This document shows, in pieces, positions 48,801 to 61,800 of a DNA stretch of 64,000 nt. The stretch is from Monomorium pharaonis (taxonomy: Eukaryota; Arthropoda; Insecta; Hymenoptera; Formicidae). The DNA lies in the NCBI RefSeq assembly GCF_013373865.1, contig NC_050467.1, forward strand, positions 23,210,996 to 23,274,995, given 5' to 3'. The notes beneath the pieces are model-generated. The model ran no database searches. It saw nothing but the letters and a program-made list of their open reading frames with translations, and had not been told where the DNA came from. Both the position numbers and the translations under genes were made by a program. Numbering within the stretch: the stretch's first letter is position 1; each line of letters begins with the position of its first letter.

Positions 48801-51800
48801 CCAACGTGTACACACGCGATACAAGTTAAGGATGCTGTGGACCAGTCTGTCGCATAAATCTCAACTCGATTCGATGAAATGCTAATTGCCGGCGTATATA
48901 TACCGTCGCGATAAAATCGCCTGCGAACCTGCAAGTACGCGGAATATAACGCTCGAAATATTATGCGATAAACAACCGGATAATAAAGTGGTTTCCACTT
49001 TTGGCTCGTTCGTAAAATATCGACGCAACTCGAGCCTAGTAATATTAACCCCATCTCCGATAGAACGATTTCGTCCGCGGGCACTTAATTTACATTACGG
49101 CCCGCGTTAATTAGCGCGAGATACTTTCACTCTTTCGTTTCGTAATATCTTTCCAACCGTCGAAACGATCGATAAAACGGGGCACCGTGACGAAGGGATG
49201 GAACTTGATCCGCGTGTTTTCTGAGGATAATCTATAATCAGTCATAATTATCTATTAATCTACCTTACATAATATTACATTGAAATAATTGCTTGCACGA
49301 CATGATTGCCAATTAATGTTAATAGAATTATACGTGTGACTAACGTAAATTATGTGATCAACGCATGAAAACATAAAGAAAAAGACAACGTATTATTATT
49401 CTATATTAATTATATTATTTTACATTGAACTGCAGCGGCTTGCGGCCAAGGCTCAAGGTTCATTATTAAAGATCGATATGATCGACCAAGAGACTTTGAA
49501 TAAGATTGAACTTTAACTCAAGCGTGTAAATTACTGAAGCTGCCGATCGAAAGCGCTTATTGTTAAGATTGAACTTTAACTCAAGCGTGTAAATTACCGA
49601 GGCTGACGATCGAAAGTGCTTATTGTGTCGTACTCTTTCGACATTGCACGCAGACGTGCAAATTTGTTTGTTATCTACTAGAAAGGAAGCAAATCCAACG
49701 CGCGCCCATCCCACGGGGATTTCTACGAGCTGTGAAGAATGTGAAATCGCGATCATCGAGGCTGTTAATTAACGTTCAGCGAGGAAACATCGTCTCAGGA
49801 CGGTGCTGCAGAGACGACCCGGGGAGATAAACGTAATTATTTACGGAGGGGTAGACGCCCGCGTTGTCGCACGCGCGCATCCGCGCGTGTAAATCTCCTT
49901 TCCTTCTATCGTGCGATCCCCGGGAAAGGAAAGCCCTCTCGACGGCTCATCGACGTAGTGATATGTCGTGATCCTTCGATATGCCTCTCTATTACTTGTC
50001 AACGGCCGAGAGATCGCTCGATAAGCTTTGGGATCGAGTGACGTCATGGTTGGTACACACGGGAATTAAGTAGGAATGCAAATCGTGGCGCCGAGTGAGC
50101 GAGCGGAGTCGCGCCACGCTCGGGACGAATGATCACGGCAAAAATGAGTGCACGCACGCATGCACGCACGTATTGCACGCCCGCACGCGCACTTGTATTC
50201 ACTCGCATGCGCTTATGAGCGAGTGCGAAGGGAACGTGCCGGAGGGAACGAGCATAGAAACGTAACGCGCGCGGCGAGTGAATGGGATTGAAGGGCGAGT
50301 TGAGTTCTCTTGTATTCGAGGCGCGTGTGGAGTAACTTTTTTTTACCTGTCTAAATTTCGCTCGAGCTACGGTCCCTTTCTTACGTGAACGTGCAATTTT
50401 AATGCCTAGTTGAACCTCTCGACTTACGCATTAACGTTCAATCTTCTCTCCTTCATCCTCCGACGAATCGTCGAGATCTTGGGAAAGGGAGAGCCTCGTC
50501 TTGGTTTTCCCACGCTCGCGTTACGCGTCGGTTCGATGCGTTCCCTTTTTATTTCCCTCATGGAATTCTCAGAGGAGGACTTTGCGTCGGTTTGCACCTC
50601 GGTATCTAACTGGACCGCGAAATCCGTGGGCCGGCACGCATTACGGCCCACGGTTACACGTGCCGCTGTGCCTCGCGTATGAGAGAGAGAGAGAGAGAGA
50701 GAACGCGATGTTCTCACCGGCTCAAACGCGATCCGAACGCGAGAGCGGGTTTCAACCGCTAAATCGAGCGAGCGGTTATCAGTAGTATACCTAGCGAGCG
50801 GTTCACCGCACTCCCGGGATGCCGTTCGCGCGCGAGAGATTGCGTGCATTAAAATTCCGTGAAATATTCGGCGATATATTACACTACCGGGGAATATTTC
50901 ACGGGTGTACAGGGATATTTAATCATGTGCGCGGGGGATACGCGTGTATACGCGCTGAACATACAACTTTCGAATATAATCCGCGCGATATTTCACGAGA
51001 TTTTAAATATAAAGGTACCTTCATATGTAATATTTTGTTAGATGTTATATTTTTTAATTACACACATTACTCACAACGATTAACGATATATGTTATATAA
51101 TCTATTATAATAAAGAGCACGAGTTTAAGCTGTTCAATTGTAACGTTACTATTTTATAAATATTGTAGATCTAAAAGACATGTATGTATACGAAATGACA
51201 GCAATCGGCTTATCGAGTGCCTCGTTACTTTATTCTCGATGAGAAAAAGCATTATAACCCTTTTCCATTATCTGGCTCATTCTGTAAAAGCTTCGGGGGG
51301 AGGTAATGTGCGGTATAATATCGAACTGCTCTCGTTCTTACGTAAGTCCGCTCTCTTCGGCCCGAAGGACAAGTACAAAATTGGACATCCAGCTCGGCTG
51401 GAGAACTCGCTCGCGGGGTCCAGGCTTCGGTACGGTAATTCTACCAATCACAGACGTTCAATGTTTGCCCAGGGCCCGCGGACAGGAGGTCGTGCTCCTC
51501 CTCCTCCTCCCCTTCTTCGTGAAGGAGTTAACAACAGCATCCGAGACGAGATCTCTCGCGATGCGAAACACGTCGGCGAAACACGAAGGTGCACCCGGCG
51601 CGGCGCGACGGGTTTCTTCGTGGATCGTGACGCGTCGCCGGTCGGCACATACGTCGCGTGGAATAATAAATTCTATCGCCATACTTTTTTTTTATATATA
51701 TATACACAGAAACGGGTTGACTCCCGCGACGAGAACGAAGCGACCGTCCGCGCTCATCGCTCGTGATTTCGAATCTATTATTTCATCGCGTCGTAAACGT

Positions 51801-54800
51801 GAACGGCATCGCAACGACCGGATCGTCGTTATCTGTCCTCTTTGTCTTCGGTGCTCTCAATCGCTTGTTCTCGTGGATGCCTCTTTGGAAACTGTTCGGC
51901 GCGGATATATTGACGTTGCGAGACCGTTTTTCCCAAACGGGAAAAACGGACACCGGGATGAAGAACTGGGAACGATCCTCCATCGCGTTTGATCTCCGAA
52001 AAGATGGCGAAAAAGAGTAAATGACACGTGTCGCTTTAACGAGTAGAAAGAGACCGCCAATAATTGGCATCACTTTGTTTTTTGATAATATTTCTCAAAC
52101 AAAAGTTAAAAATAAAACTTTAAAAACATAAACTAGAAAGTCTTCCATTAGTTATTTTTATAATACTGTTTCGTATTTTGTAATAATTAAGATTTTAGCA
52201 AAACAATTTTCTTCTAAAATATCTTTCAAACGTGGATATAACCATTTATCGTTAAACGAGGTCGGCGTTCCTTCGAACAATAAAGATTTATTCTTTATGA
52301 TGCGGTGGTAGTCCGCAATATACTTCTTCGTGACCAACAAAAGGATAATTAAGTTCGGTATGCCGCTATCGTATCGATTCCGAGCAAAAGAGTTGCGGTA
52401 AAACTGAGCATTACCTCTCTTCTGCTCTCTTGGAATTGCAGAATGGAAAATGGATTGCCATATCGGAATGCCATATTGCGGAAAACAAGCACGCAACAAT
52501 AAAGAACATATCCAGTTTAACAAAGGGTGATAAAACAAACGGGGAGAAATAAAATGATTTTATATATGTCTTATTGTTTCAAGGATTTCGAACCGTTTAT
52601 AATTTTTATCAAAATGTTGGTTATATAGCAAACATAAGTACTTTCACACTGAATAATTACAAGTGTGCAACGTGACTTCAATCTCGCTGAGAAAGTTTCC
52701 GTTCGCGACAGTGTCGCTCTATATACGTATTTCCTTCAATAAAGAATTGACACGCACGGGAAAGCTTAGAGACCTATCTATCCATTATGCAGTTCACAGG
52801 CGGACACTCTTATTCGACGCGACCTCAGGTGACACAGCTGTTTGCCCGGCGGGTCAAGAGCTCGTGGAGAGCCTATAGCTTCCAGCTGCGAACTTCTCGC
52901 GCAGCGAACAATACCGCGATAGTATCGCACAATTGATCAACGCAATCGAGCTAAATCGTAATATTTCACCGGCGGTTTTTCCGTATCGCGTTGCGCGCAT
53001 TACATAAACATACGCGCACTCTGCGCGTGTAAGTGGAGATATATGACCGACGGCGGACAGGCGAGAGCTATTGCGTATACGCGCAGGACACGCTGGCGCC
53101 GTCTGCGACATTCTCTACTTTCCATCCCTGTGCCCTGTCCCCTCCCGCCCCTTTAGTCTCTCTTTCCCTTCACCGTCCTTTTCCACTTAACCTTCCCAGA
53201 CCACCTCGGAAACAGAGCGTGCTCGAAAAATCAACGCAAACGTGTAATTATTATGCTCGAGCCGTGACGGAGTAACGTCTCTGTTATTCCCCGTTGCGCC
53301 TGGGTTTTCTCGCGAATGGGAAGCAGAAAATGCCGCTTTTACCTCGCCCTAAATTTGGCGACTCGGCCGAGGGGAAAAAGAGTCCGAGACGTGCACCGCA
53401 GTCGCGACGAGCAACATCAAGAGGTACGGCGAGGCTTTGCAAATGTGTACAAAAGGAGAGAAACACACGGACCACCTCTCGATCCTACTCGCTTCGTGAT
53501 ACATTGCTTAAAAAGTTAAAGAGAAGTCGTAATGAGATATGTAAACGCATGATTTACACGAATCTTAAGAGCGTATCACAGAAACACACTTTAGCTGTAG
53601 ACAAGCGCGCGCGCGCGCGCAAATCCTCCGAGGAGCAACATAATTTTTACGCGACTGTCTAAAGAAGAAAAATATCGTACATCTTGATTTTATTGAAGTA
53701 AGAACACGGTATCAGCCGCTATTGGTCACCATCAGTTACCTTATAAATATTCAGTCCTCATATCATCGGTTATTCGCAAACCACCGCGACACGCATATTC
53801 GAAAGTATCCGCGGAGCCCGTTATCGGAGGTTTCTACGTCTCTCAAGTGTAGTAATGTTCGCGTTCGTGTCGAATAATAAAAGGACGACATGTGCAGCGG
53901 CATGCGAAAACCGCCGGCCGACACGACGCGACCAAAATCAGGTTCCGTAGGCGTAACGGTAGGCCGCTCTCTGCCGCCCGATCTCTCGCGACAACCTGCA
54001 CCGGCCGACGGACACGTCGATCGACAGTGGCCCTATAAATAAGGCCGCTTATTTGCTACAAGATAAATCTCCCGGTAACGATTTGTCACGGCGCGGCGCG
54101 CGTGGCCGCGATAATCTTTCGCACGAAAATCTTTCGCGAACGACTTTCCGAATCCGGACGCCGCGCCGCGCCAGTGACGCGCCGGCCGTGGTGAAATCGT
54201 TTTGTCACTCTTTACCAGGACGTTCTCGGGCGACAAGTCTCCGAGCCGATGATGGAAATTAATTGGTCAACCCAGAGATAAACGTTTAATGTATTAATCA
54301 TGTTGGTTCGAATTATTTCCTCCGATGATTTATCGACAGAAAAATTTTAATTTAAGAAATCTGACGGCGAAATACAAAAGTTAATTAAAGCGCAAAGATA
54401 AAAAAATATATTAATTATTGCATACAGATTGTAAGTTCTTATTTTATCATTAATTAAGAAAAAGATGTAGGTAAAAGGGAAGGCTGAGAAACTTGAATAT
54501 TCAATGTATGTAACGTAATTTAAAAATAAAATTTAATAATGTCAAATGTAAAGAGATACTCTACAGATAAACGTACTTTGAGGATTCTAGCAAGAGGGAA
54601 AAAATTAATAAAAATACTCGAGGGAATATTTCTTGCCGCCGAGCGTCGATATGAAAAATGAAAACGACGGACAGAGAGAATACGGCGATACGGAGAGTCA
54701 AGATAGGTTTCGCGTGCCTCGCACACTTCGAGCAACATCGTAAATATGATACGACCACGTTGGCGGCGACGTATGAAATTCCTAACACCTGCGGCCAACT

Positions 54801-56492
54801 GTCGCGCGTAATCTCACGGGCGTAAACCCCAAAACTTTTATTACCGTCGCGTCATACATCCCGTCACCGTCGTTCTATCTTGACAAGACAAGAAGCTCCA
54901 CGCGGCAGAAATAATTTCTTCCTGTAAGAAATTTCCTGGTGAGAAAACCGCACGTCGTGAGTCGCGATGACATCCGCGTGAGACGATATATCATTATTCG
55001 TACATCACTTTGCCAACTTAAAGGCGAAATGGCCTGGAAGTGAAATAAATAAATAAACAGACTGTTTGTAGAGATCGAAGCGTGTATGCTATTTAGAAAG
55101 TTTGATTGAAATATGAACGTGATGTGTAGCGGCAATAATGTATTCTGCGATTTGAACAGGAATAAAAGTGCCAAAGCCTGTCGTTTCTCAAGTTTCAAGT
55201 TTCTACTACTCGAAACGGTACACACGTATTTGTACAAGTAAACCTAAATTTCGTTTCGAAAATTCTGAAGAAATAAAGTCTGTAGCTAATTAATTATTAA
55301 AATTAGAGAGAACATTAAGATATCCTGTTTACAACATTGGGAGCAGTTTTCGTACATTTGTACGAGTTCGGTGTTGTGCTGGAAACCGCACGAACGTGGC
55401 TACGAACGTGGGCAACGATTAATAACTGGCGTTCTATTAATAGAAAGCATACGAGGGCGTATTCCCTTTTCCACGGATCGATCGATCGACCGATCGATCG
55501 TTCGTTCGTTCGTTCGTTCGTTCAACTCAGGCCCAACTCTAAACCCGCGACGCCCGTGTCGTGCGTGCACGTATGTATGATCGTATTTACTTCGCGTGGG
55601 TGGACCGCATTTTTCGTGGCCAGCATCGGCCAAACGTCATATGCAACGTTAACAACGCCGATAACGCTAATTTTAGCTCCATCGATCAGTTCGAATGTCA
55701 TCTTGCAATCCGATCGCGGTAAATTGCTGATTATCTTAAATTTATGCTCTCTGTTGGGTCCCGAAGCTTTTCAATACTTCAAACTTGACATTTAAACTCC
55801 AAATTAAAACTCGGGATAACGTTCCATTTACATGCAATTAAATCGTGTTGCGACATCTCGCGCATTATACATAAAAGAACAGACGATCAAAAGAAAAAGA
55901 AACAGCGTCCTCAATTAAGGATGAAGGCAGGGCAGCTTTGATGTTCCATTGTTTTTGTTGGTAGAAGATGACCACGTATTAGCCACTTAACTTACATTAA
56001 CCACTTAACTTATTGTCAATCGCACGATATAGATAAGGTCGGCCAGTCCAGAGGAACCAGTCGTCCAAGTATTCTTTCGATACTTCTCGATAGCCCGGAG
56101 TTAAGCTCAAGGCAACGACGTGCCCGTGAAAGTGGCGCATTCCGAAGTACCGAAGTTCGAAAACGCAATCACGGAAAGGACGTCTCTCCCTTCGCGCGTT
56201 TCCACGAGGCTACATCGGAGATTATCGGTAATCGTGTCCGTCACTCTATTTCGCTAACTGGCTCCTATACGTAAACTGGTTCCCGATCGCTCGGCGAGAG
56301 ACGGCGAAATTACGCCGTCGCCGTTTTCCGGTCTCGATATCGGGCCACTCGTCGCTCGTTAAAACACCATATACAAATATTATTAATGACAGGCGCGTTA
56401 GGATCGACGCGATTTCGTAGGACAGGCGTAATCGCCTACTTGATATGCACGCCACTCAACGCCCGTTCTCTTTTTCTCCCGTTTTCTGGTTC

Positions 56493-56523
<31 letters not shown>

Positions 56524-58819
56524 CTCCGAAGTCGAATATATCGAGAGTCACTTCCTGCTCATAATGAGGTGGTGTTTATCGACTAGAGAAAGCGCCACAA
56601 AAAATTTCGCGCTGGCCCTGGAAGCGTCGGTCGTTGGTTTCGTCTCCGCGAGAGAGCCTGCGATTCGCAGTATATATCGCACGTAAGCTCGTTCCAAACA
56701 TAGTTCCGCGCGAGAACGATCCGCAATAACGCGCCGGTCGTAACAGCGCCGTCTGGCACGTTTCGATCTCGCTGCGAGCAAATGAATCGCACGAAACACG
56801 ATTTGCCTAAGCGCGAGCACGTATCGCACCGGCAATGATTTTCAGAAGCAATCTCGCCGCCGTAATTCCCTCGTCGCGCCTCGTTGTAAATCAGATGTAT
56901 TTCACACGGCGCGTAATTTAATCGGAATATAATAAGCCAAATCGTCGCGAGATCACGAGAGGTCCATCTAGCTATTTCTCGATCGCCTCGCGGACATTTC
57001 GTCAATCGAGGTCTCGAACATGGGCGAAAGGGATTAAACGCGTGGCACAAGTTTCGATAACGTTGCATCGTTATTTTTTCGCCGTCGCGGAAATTTCCCT
57101 GCCACGTTCCCGCAAAGATAAGCGCCGTGTAAGGCCGTCGTACAGCAAAAAAGTAGTAGCGATAACGTAGTTAAGTAAGAAGATTGCGAAATTCGTCGCA
57201 GCAATTAGTCCTGGCAATTTACGTGGCATTGGTACCGCGAGGTCGGGCTACGTAATGCTTATGTATGCGCGTGAGTCGGCGATTCGGCTTTTTCGGTGCG
57301 ATTCCCCGGTTTAATGAGCGGCACGTAGGCGGGCGACCGACTTCGTTATGAACCTCGCCGACATAAAGAGCGTCAACAAGAGACGCGTTATTCCTTCCTC
57401 CATCCCCCCTCTTTTCCCCCCTTCGGTTTCTTTTTCGTGATTCACGTCGCGAGACGAGAGGATAAACTGAGTCGGCTCGTCTGGCGCAGGTCGTGAAAAT
57501 GGATCGGCGCCTCGGGGAGACCGCCGTATGTCAGCCAATTTGGCGAGCCGCCAGGACATCTCGCTGGAAACTGCCGCGAACGAAGGAGCCGGCCTGTGTT
57601 TATCGCCTTTTCCTTACGGGTCGCACGCTGGCATCTGTGACGTCGCCAAAGAGCGCACGTCGTCGTCCTATAATGCGACTCGTTCGCGAAATCGTTCGCC
57701 CGTCCGCCTCTATTTACATTCGCCACATGCTGCGGGTTTATTTCGAGATGTTTGCGTGAAAAGGTCGGATCGAAAAGTTTCTCGACTACTCAAGTGCGTT
57801 TACCGCTGTCCAAAAGAGGAGTCCAGATTTTCGAATATATTCTGCCATTGTTTATTCGCCTTTTTTAGATATAGAATATGCTTTTTTCTAACTTTAATTC
57901 CAGATAGAAACAATTATATTTTTATAAAATATTAATGAAACTGATCCTAAGTGATGCTGAAATAAACTTTGAAATAATTAGATTGTATTAAAAGATAACT
58001 GTGAGATTCGACTCGTCTCGAATAACGAAAGAAATCGATAGGCTTCATTAAGTCTGACCTTTTATGTTGGCCTGAAGCGTAAAATCGTGATTATTACAAC
58101 AAAATGTGATATACGTTATCAAATTTTTTATCGTAACTGAGGAATGATATTGAAATCAGTAGATCGAGAATATATTTTTTCATTAAATTCTGATTTCAAA
58201 ACAAAACGCTTTTTAAAACTTGTCGAGAAGACTCTTAGCAAAATAGATACCGCTATCGGATTGAAGACTTCATTGCCGTTCCAATATCAGCAATGCTCGT
58301 AGCAGTTTCGATTTCAACACTGAAAGGTTGAAGTGACTTTCAACGAGTTCGTTAGCAAGTTAATATTGTTGCGTCAAAACTTAACAAGTGCAATTTCGAG
58401 AGCGTGCACTTTACAAATTATTTTGACCCAGTTTTCTCGTTTTCCTAATTTATCTAGACCTTAAATAAAACTGAATGTCTCTTACGCAAAATAAATATTA
58501 TTTCTAATAACACACTATCCGTTTAATTTTTAATTCTGTACAATTTTATCACATTGTGAATACTCGCACTGTTTATATTCAGTTAAGGTAATCGGAAAGT
58601 AATTTGGGCAAATATTTTCGTAATTTTTTTAAATTAAGTGACGTTAATATACAGCAGTTGTCCTCGAAACGAGGGGATTAACTCGGTAATTGAAGACAAG
58701 CTTGCGACGCGAAAATACGTACCGTGCTCCGACAACGACTTGCTGTCGCGCCACGTCGAAAAGGAGCTGAGAATAAGTTGTGACCCCCTCTTGTTGAAAG
58801 GTGCTGGTCTCCGCTAAAT
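36869..58819 (-). CDS. Sema5c: Semaphorin-5 (Sema5c-like) transmembrane guidance protein, 5' end not found
   Basis: Membrane semaphorin with thrombospondin repeats, a guidance and adhesion ligand acting through plexins. Coding exons in gene order: 58723-58819, 42706-42913, 42319-42524, 41952-42051, 41000-41199, 39958-40443, 39445-39733, 38837-39200, 38586-38665, 38159-38482, 37460-37868, 37140-37345 and 36869-37069. All phases agree: about 1056 residues plus the missing signal-peptide exon, which must end in phase 1. Sema domain: SQLLFDVARQQVVVGAR, LFTCGTYAFSPWC, DPAIYRTL, WLNDPQFVGSF, FNGPFKYQEN. PSI: EPYCGWNEHLMKC. Seven thrombospondin type 1 modules follow, for example GGWTAWSAWSACSQTCG and GQWSCWTEWSECSATCG, the number found in vertebrate Sema5A. 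Then one membrane span (GAVVGSCAISFIIGLALTAV) and a ~110-residue cytoplasmic tail ending DLDQDKYY. The first intron seen is ~15.8 kb. The intron 38482-38586 has a GC donor. Confidence 0.92.
41371..41571. repeat. 10-bp purine-rich minisatellite in a semaphorin intron
   Basis: About 20 head-to-tail copies of a 10-base unit, consensus GGGGAGAGAC, varying mainly at the first two positions, with two 9-base units. It lies in the intron between coding exons 41000-41199 and 41952-42051. Open frames across it (RDGERPGETG-like peptides) are by-products of the repeat. Confidence 0.95.
43692..43848. repeat. MITE-like hairpin in the semaphorin intron
   Basis: An imperfect inverted repeat of about 157 bases. 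The left arm starts AAGGGCCGGTTGTT and contains AAATTATCTAAT; the right arm, read in reverse, contains GGTTGTTC, CGGATAAACTATG and AAATTATCTAAT. No coding capacity. The outer motif matches that of the element at 13061-13194. Confidence 0.65.
49501..49626. repeat. Two-copy 63-bp tandem duplication
   Basis: Bases 49501-49563 and 49564-49626 are near-identical direct repeats (both start TAAGATTGAACTTTAACTCA) with a handful of mismatches. It lies in the large semaphorin intron. Because 63 is a multiple of three, a minus-strand open frame shows a repeated 21-residue peptide; I do not regard that as coding. Confidence 0.85.
50681..50702. repeat. GA microsatellite
   Basis: About ten GA units inside the large semaphorin intron. 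Confidence 0.8.
55476..55524. repeat. Tetranucleotide repeat (CGAT then TTCG)
   Basis: A run of GATC/CGAT units is followed directly by about six TTCG units, in the large semaphorin intron. Confidence 0.8.
56499..56523. repeat. CT microsatellite
   Basis: About twelve CT units in the large semaphorin intron. Confidence 0.8.
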
Positions 58820-61800
58820 CTGCAACACATAACGAGATACAAGTTAGCCAAATGAGCTCGAGAACACTGCGGGGAATTGTTGTACCGATTACATTAGAAA
58901 TAGGAAAGAAACACCTCAACTTTACACTCAAATAGTTCTGAAGTTTTTCGACATCAAAATTACTGATTTCCTTTTATTCCCTTTTTCAGGTAAAAGTCGA
59001 GAAATAAATAATAGGTATTATAAGGACCTAGAACAGTGCCATGGACTTTCGATCCTCAACCTGGGAGGCAAGAAACCGGTACGCGGCAGGTGCGAAAAGC
59101 CGGCGTGAGGTGTCATAATTACCGAATCGAGCGTGTCGAAAGCGGGGCTTTCTTTTTCTTCTCGTAAGTTTATCGGTAGCAACTCGTAATTCAGCCTAGG
59201 CCAACACGACCTAGACACGGGCGCAGCGCCGGAATTTTTCTTCGAAGTCCCTTCGGGCATCGGCAAAATTCAACATGGTTCCAGCGAAATTTCAAATTGA
59301 CAGCATCAATTGTTAGTGATTAGGCATTTCGAGGAATCGCGTGATGGCAAATAATCGCCTTTACTGTGTCACTTCGTAAAGTTATTTAATTATTTATAGA
59401 TAACTTCCTTAAAAAATTCTTTTCACTTACTTTCTGTAATGAATAGCAATTTTATATATTTCGTGGCAATCTTATATATGTAATAAATTCAAATTTTAAT
59501 TAAGATGCAATAAATTTTTAATAATATTTTAATAATAAATTGTTTAATATTCAAATTTTTGATAAATTACCCTAAAATACAAGTCATTACAGTGAAAATG
59601 CGTGTATTATTTTTTTTTTCGCGATTATTGCGACTACAATAGTAGAGCTAACGAATGCATCGCGTGAAAGTGGGATAGCAGAAGACGTAAACTTTTTTAA
59701 AAAGTTCTGGACATTGTCAAGCACGTGTGCAAAGAGAAATCCTCGAAACGGGGACCACCCTGCGCGATGACAACTGGCAGCTCGTAGAGATTTACCGCGA
59801 TTCGCCTTTATATTTTTTTTTCCTTTTCGTTGGCACCGTGCGACTCGGGTGGGGACCGGGCGATTTTACGTCCCGCGATGTCACGCCATAATATTCTATA
59901 CACGCCTCAAACGTACGCACACACATGGAAATACGCGCGCGCACAAACACACTCGAGTATGTGCGCTATCGAGGCACATAATATAACGATTGACTTACAA
60001 GACTGCCTCGTAAAGCAGGCTTCGATCCTCGCGGTGGAGAGGAGCGAGGCAAAGGGTAAAGGCAAAAATGTGTAGGATGCTGAGAGAAGGAAGAGCCGCG
60101 AAGAACATACCGGGCGTTCTTCCTTTGCTTAACGATCCCAAAGGATTTTACCTCTTGCCGCGTTTGCTTCCTTGTTTTCTTAGCGTCTCCATGTCTTCCT
60201 TGCTACGTCCCCTTCTCTTCTTACGTCTTTAGTTCTCTGTTCACGTTATTTTCGTTCCTGCTAACCACGCCCTACGGTATTCCTTACGAAAACGATTTTG
60301 CAATCGGTCTTTCGAAATGGATGTACGTAACGTGAGATGTAACAGACTTTATGGTGAACTTCATTCCAATTCTGTCGGCAGTCTTTTGGAATATTAAATT
60401 AATCTAGCCAGTCTTATTCTTGGAAAAAAAAAAGAATTTTCGCTCTATTTTGTAACAGGAGAGCTTGGAACTTAATATTAAAAAAACATCTCAAAAAGAA
60501 AAATCATTTTCAAGGTAAATTGATAAGCGGCGCTGCATTATTTGAGACGTACATAATTTCGCGTTGTTACTCATTCAGCTGTAAAATAAAACAATTCTTC
60601 CGGTCGATGTCACTTCGCGACGGGACAACGAGCGTCGGGAGATATCAGTCGCTCGACGCGCATCATTTACTCGACGAGCATCGTCGAGGGCATTCAATCT
60701 TTCAGGAGCGACTTCGGGACGACCCCCGGGACGGGCTCGCTGGACCGCGCGGCGCAGGTAGCAGCGGCTCACTCCGCTTTATCAATTTTCCGTCGCGCGC
60801 TGGCGGGGATAATATACCTCGGGACGAAATTGCACCGAGTTGCGAGGACGGAGCGGCGTGGCCGTGCGGTGCCGCGTTTACCTTGTACCTACCTCTCGAG
60901 ATACCGCATACTGCCTTAAAGTGATCCCGCGTACGTCCCGCCACGCTACCGCGGATGCGGACCACCGGGCCGGCTATGTTAATACGGATAATTGCGTTAT
61001 GCGAGCCCTCCCTCCCCTCCCCCTTTCCTGTCCCCTTTCGCCGCCGCAATCGCGTACACCACGTGTGCGGGCAGGGACGCAATTCGTCATATACCGTTTC
61101 GTTCCGTGGCAACGTGCGAGTAAAACTGCCACCTTTAATTATTACGAGCACACGTGAACAAAAAAAACAAATTTGAAGGCGATTCAAAAGTGGTGATCGA
61201 TGTAAAATTATTAAAATGTAAATGAAAAGAATTAAAGATGATTAAAAAAGTGATAATCGATGTAAAATTATTATTCATTGCACGAGCATGTACAACAGGA
61301 AACCTTTTACCTTTTAAAAACATAATTTTTGTCCCCTTCATATTTATGGCGTTTACATGTGATAAAATATGTCAGGCTGTGTGAAAATTTACGCGGCAGA
61401 AAGGGAGAATTATATGTTCAATCGTTATGAAGAATCTTTAAATCATTCATATCACAGGCAATGTAAAAGCAAAAGAAGAACGAGAACGAGCTTTACTAAT
61501 AACGAAACGTGTAACGAGGCCGAAGAATAAGATCAATGCACTTAGCCCACTCGAGTCTTATAATAAAACCACCAAAGATTAAGGACGCATTGAATATTCT
61601 ATTCCTGAAATACTTCTCAGTGAGTAACAATTAAAACTTACGCATCACTAACGAAGATGCCATAAAAACAAATTGCACCGATCGTCACGCTTTATTGTAC
61701 GATTCACCTTATTCCACAGCTGGCGGAATTTAAACGTCGTCGTTCGATACGCACGTACGCTCGTAGAGCACGTGCTGTTGCGAGAGGAAGCCGAGGCGAT

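Larger units (their letters stand above)
42914..58722 (-). other. ~15.8 kb semaphorin intron
   Basis: The exon pair on either side joins as VVGAR|DNLYRL, matching the class 5 semaphorin motif, so this whole stretch is intronic. About 43.9-58 kb is rich in GC and CpG, unlike the AT-rich introns elsewhere. Many open frames of 60-230 codons (for example 51239-51992, 53294-53662, 56583-57068, 57493-57935) are expected from the composition; they overlap on both strands and show no domain, signal peptide or paired splice sites. It also holds a MITE-like hairpin at 43692, a 63-base tandem duplication at 49501 and several short simple repeats. Regulatory elements or alternative first exons are possible but not visible. 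Confidence 0.75.

Noticed and set aside
49466..49756. Minus-strand open frame with an internal 21-residue repeat
   Set aside because: Explained by the 63-base tandem duplication; no start context or splice support.
51239..51992. Two long overlapping plus-strand frames (175 and 228 residues)
   Set aside because: GC/CpG-rich intron; open frames exist on both strands in several frames, and the peptides are Arg/Ser/Pro-rich without motifs.
56040..56140. Segment faintly resembling 5S rRNA (GGAGTTAAGCTC)
   Set aside because: Only one short block matches; the internal control boxes and overall fold are not there.
56583..57068. 161-residue minus-strand open frame
   Set aside because: No signal peptide, domain or splice pair; open frames overlap on both strands, as expected from composition.
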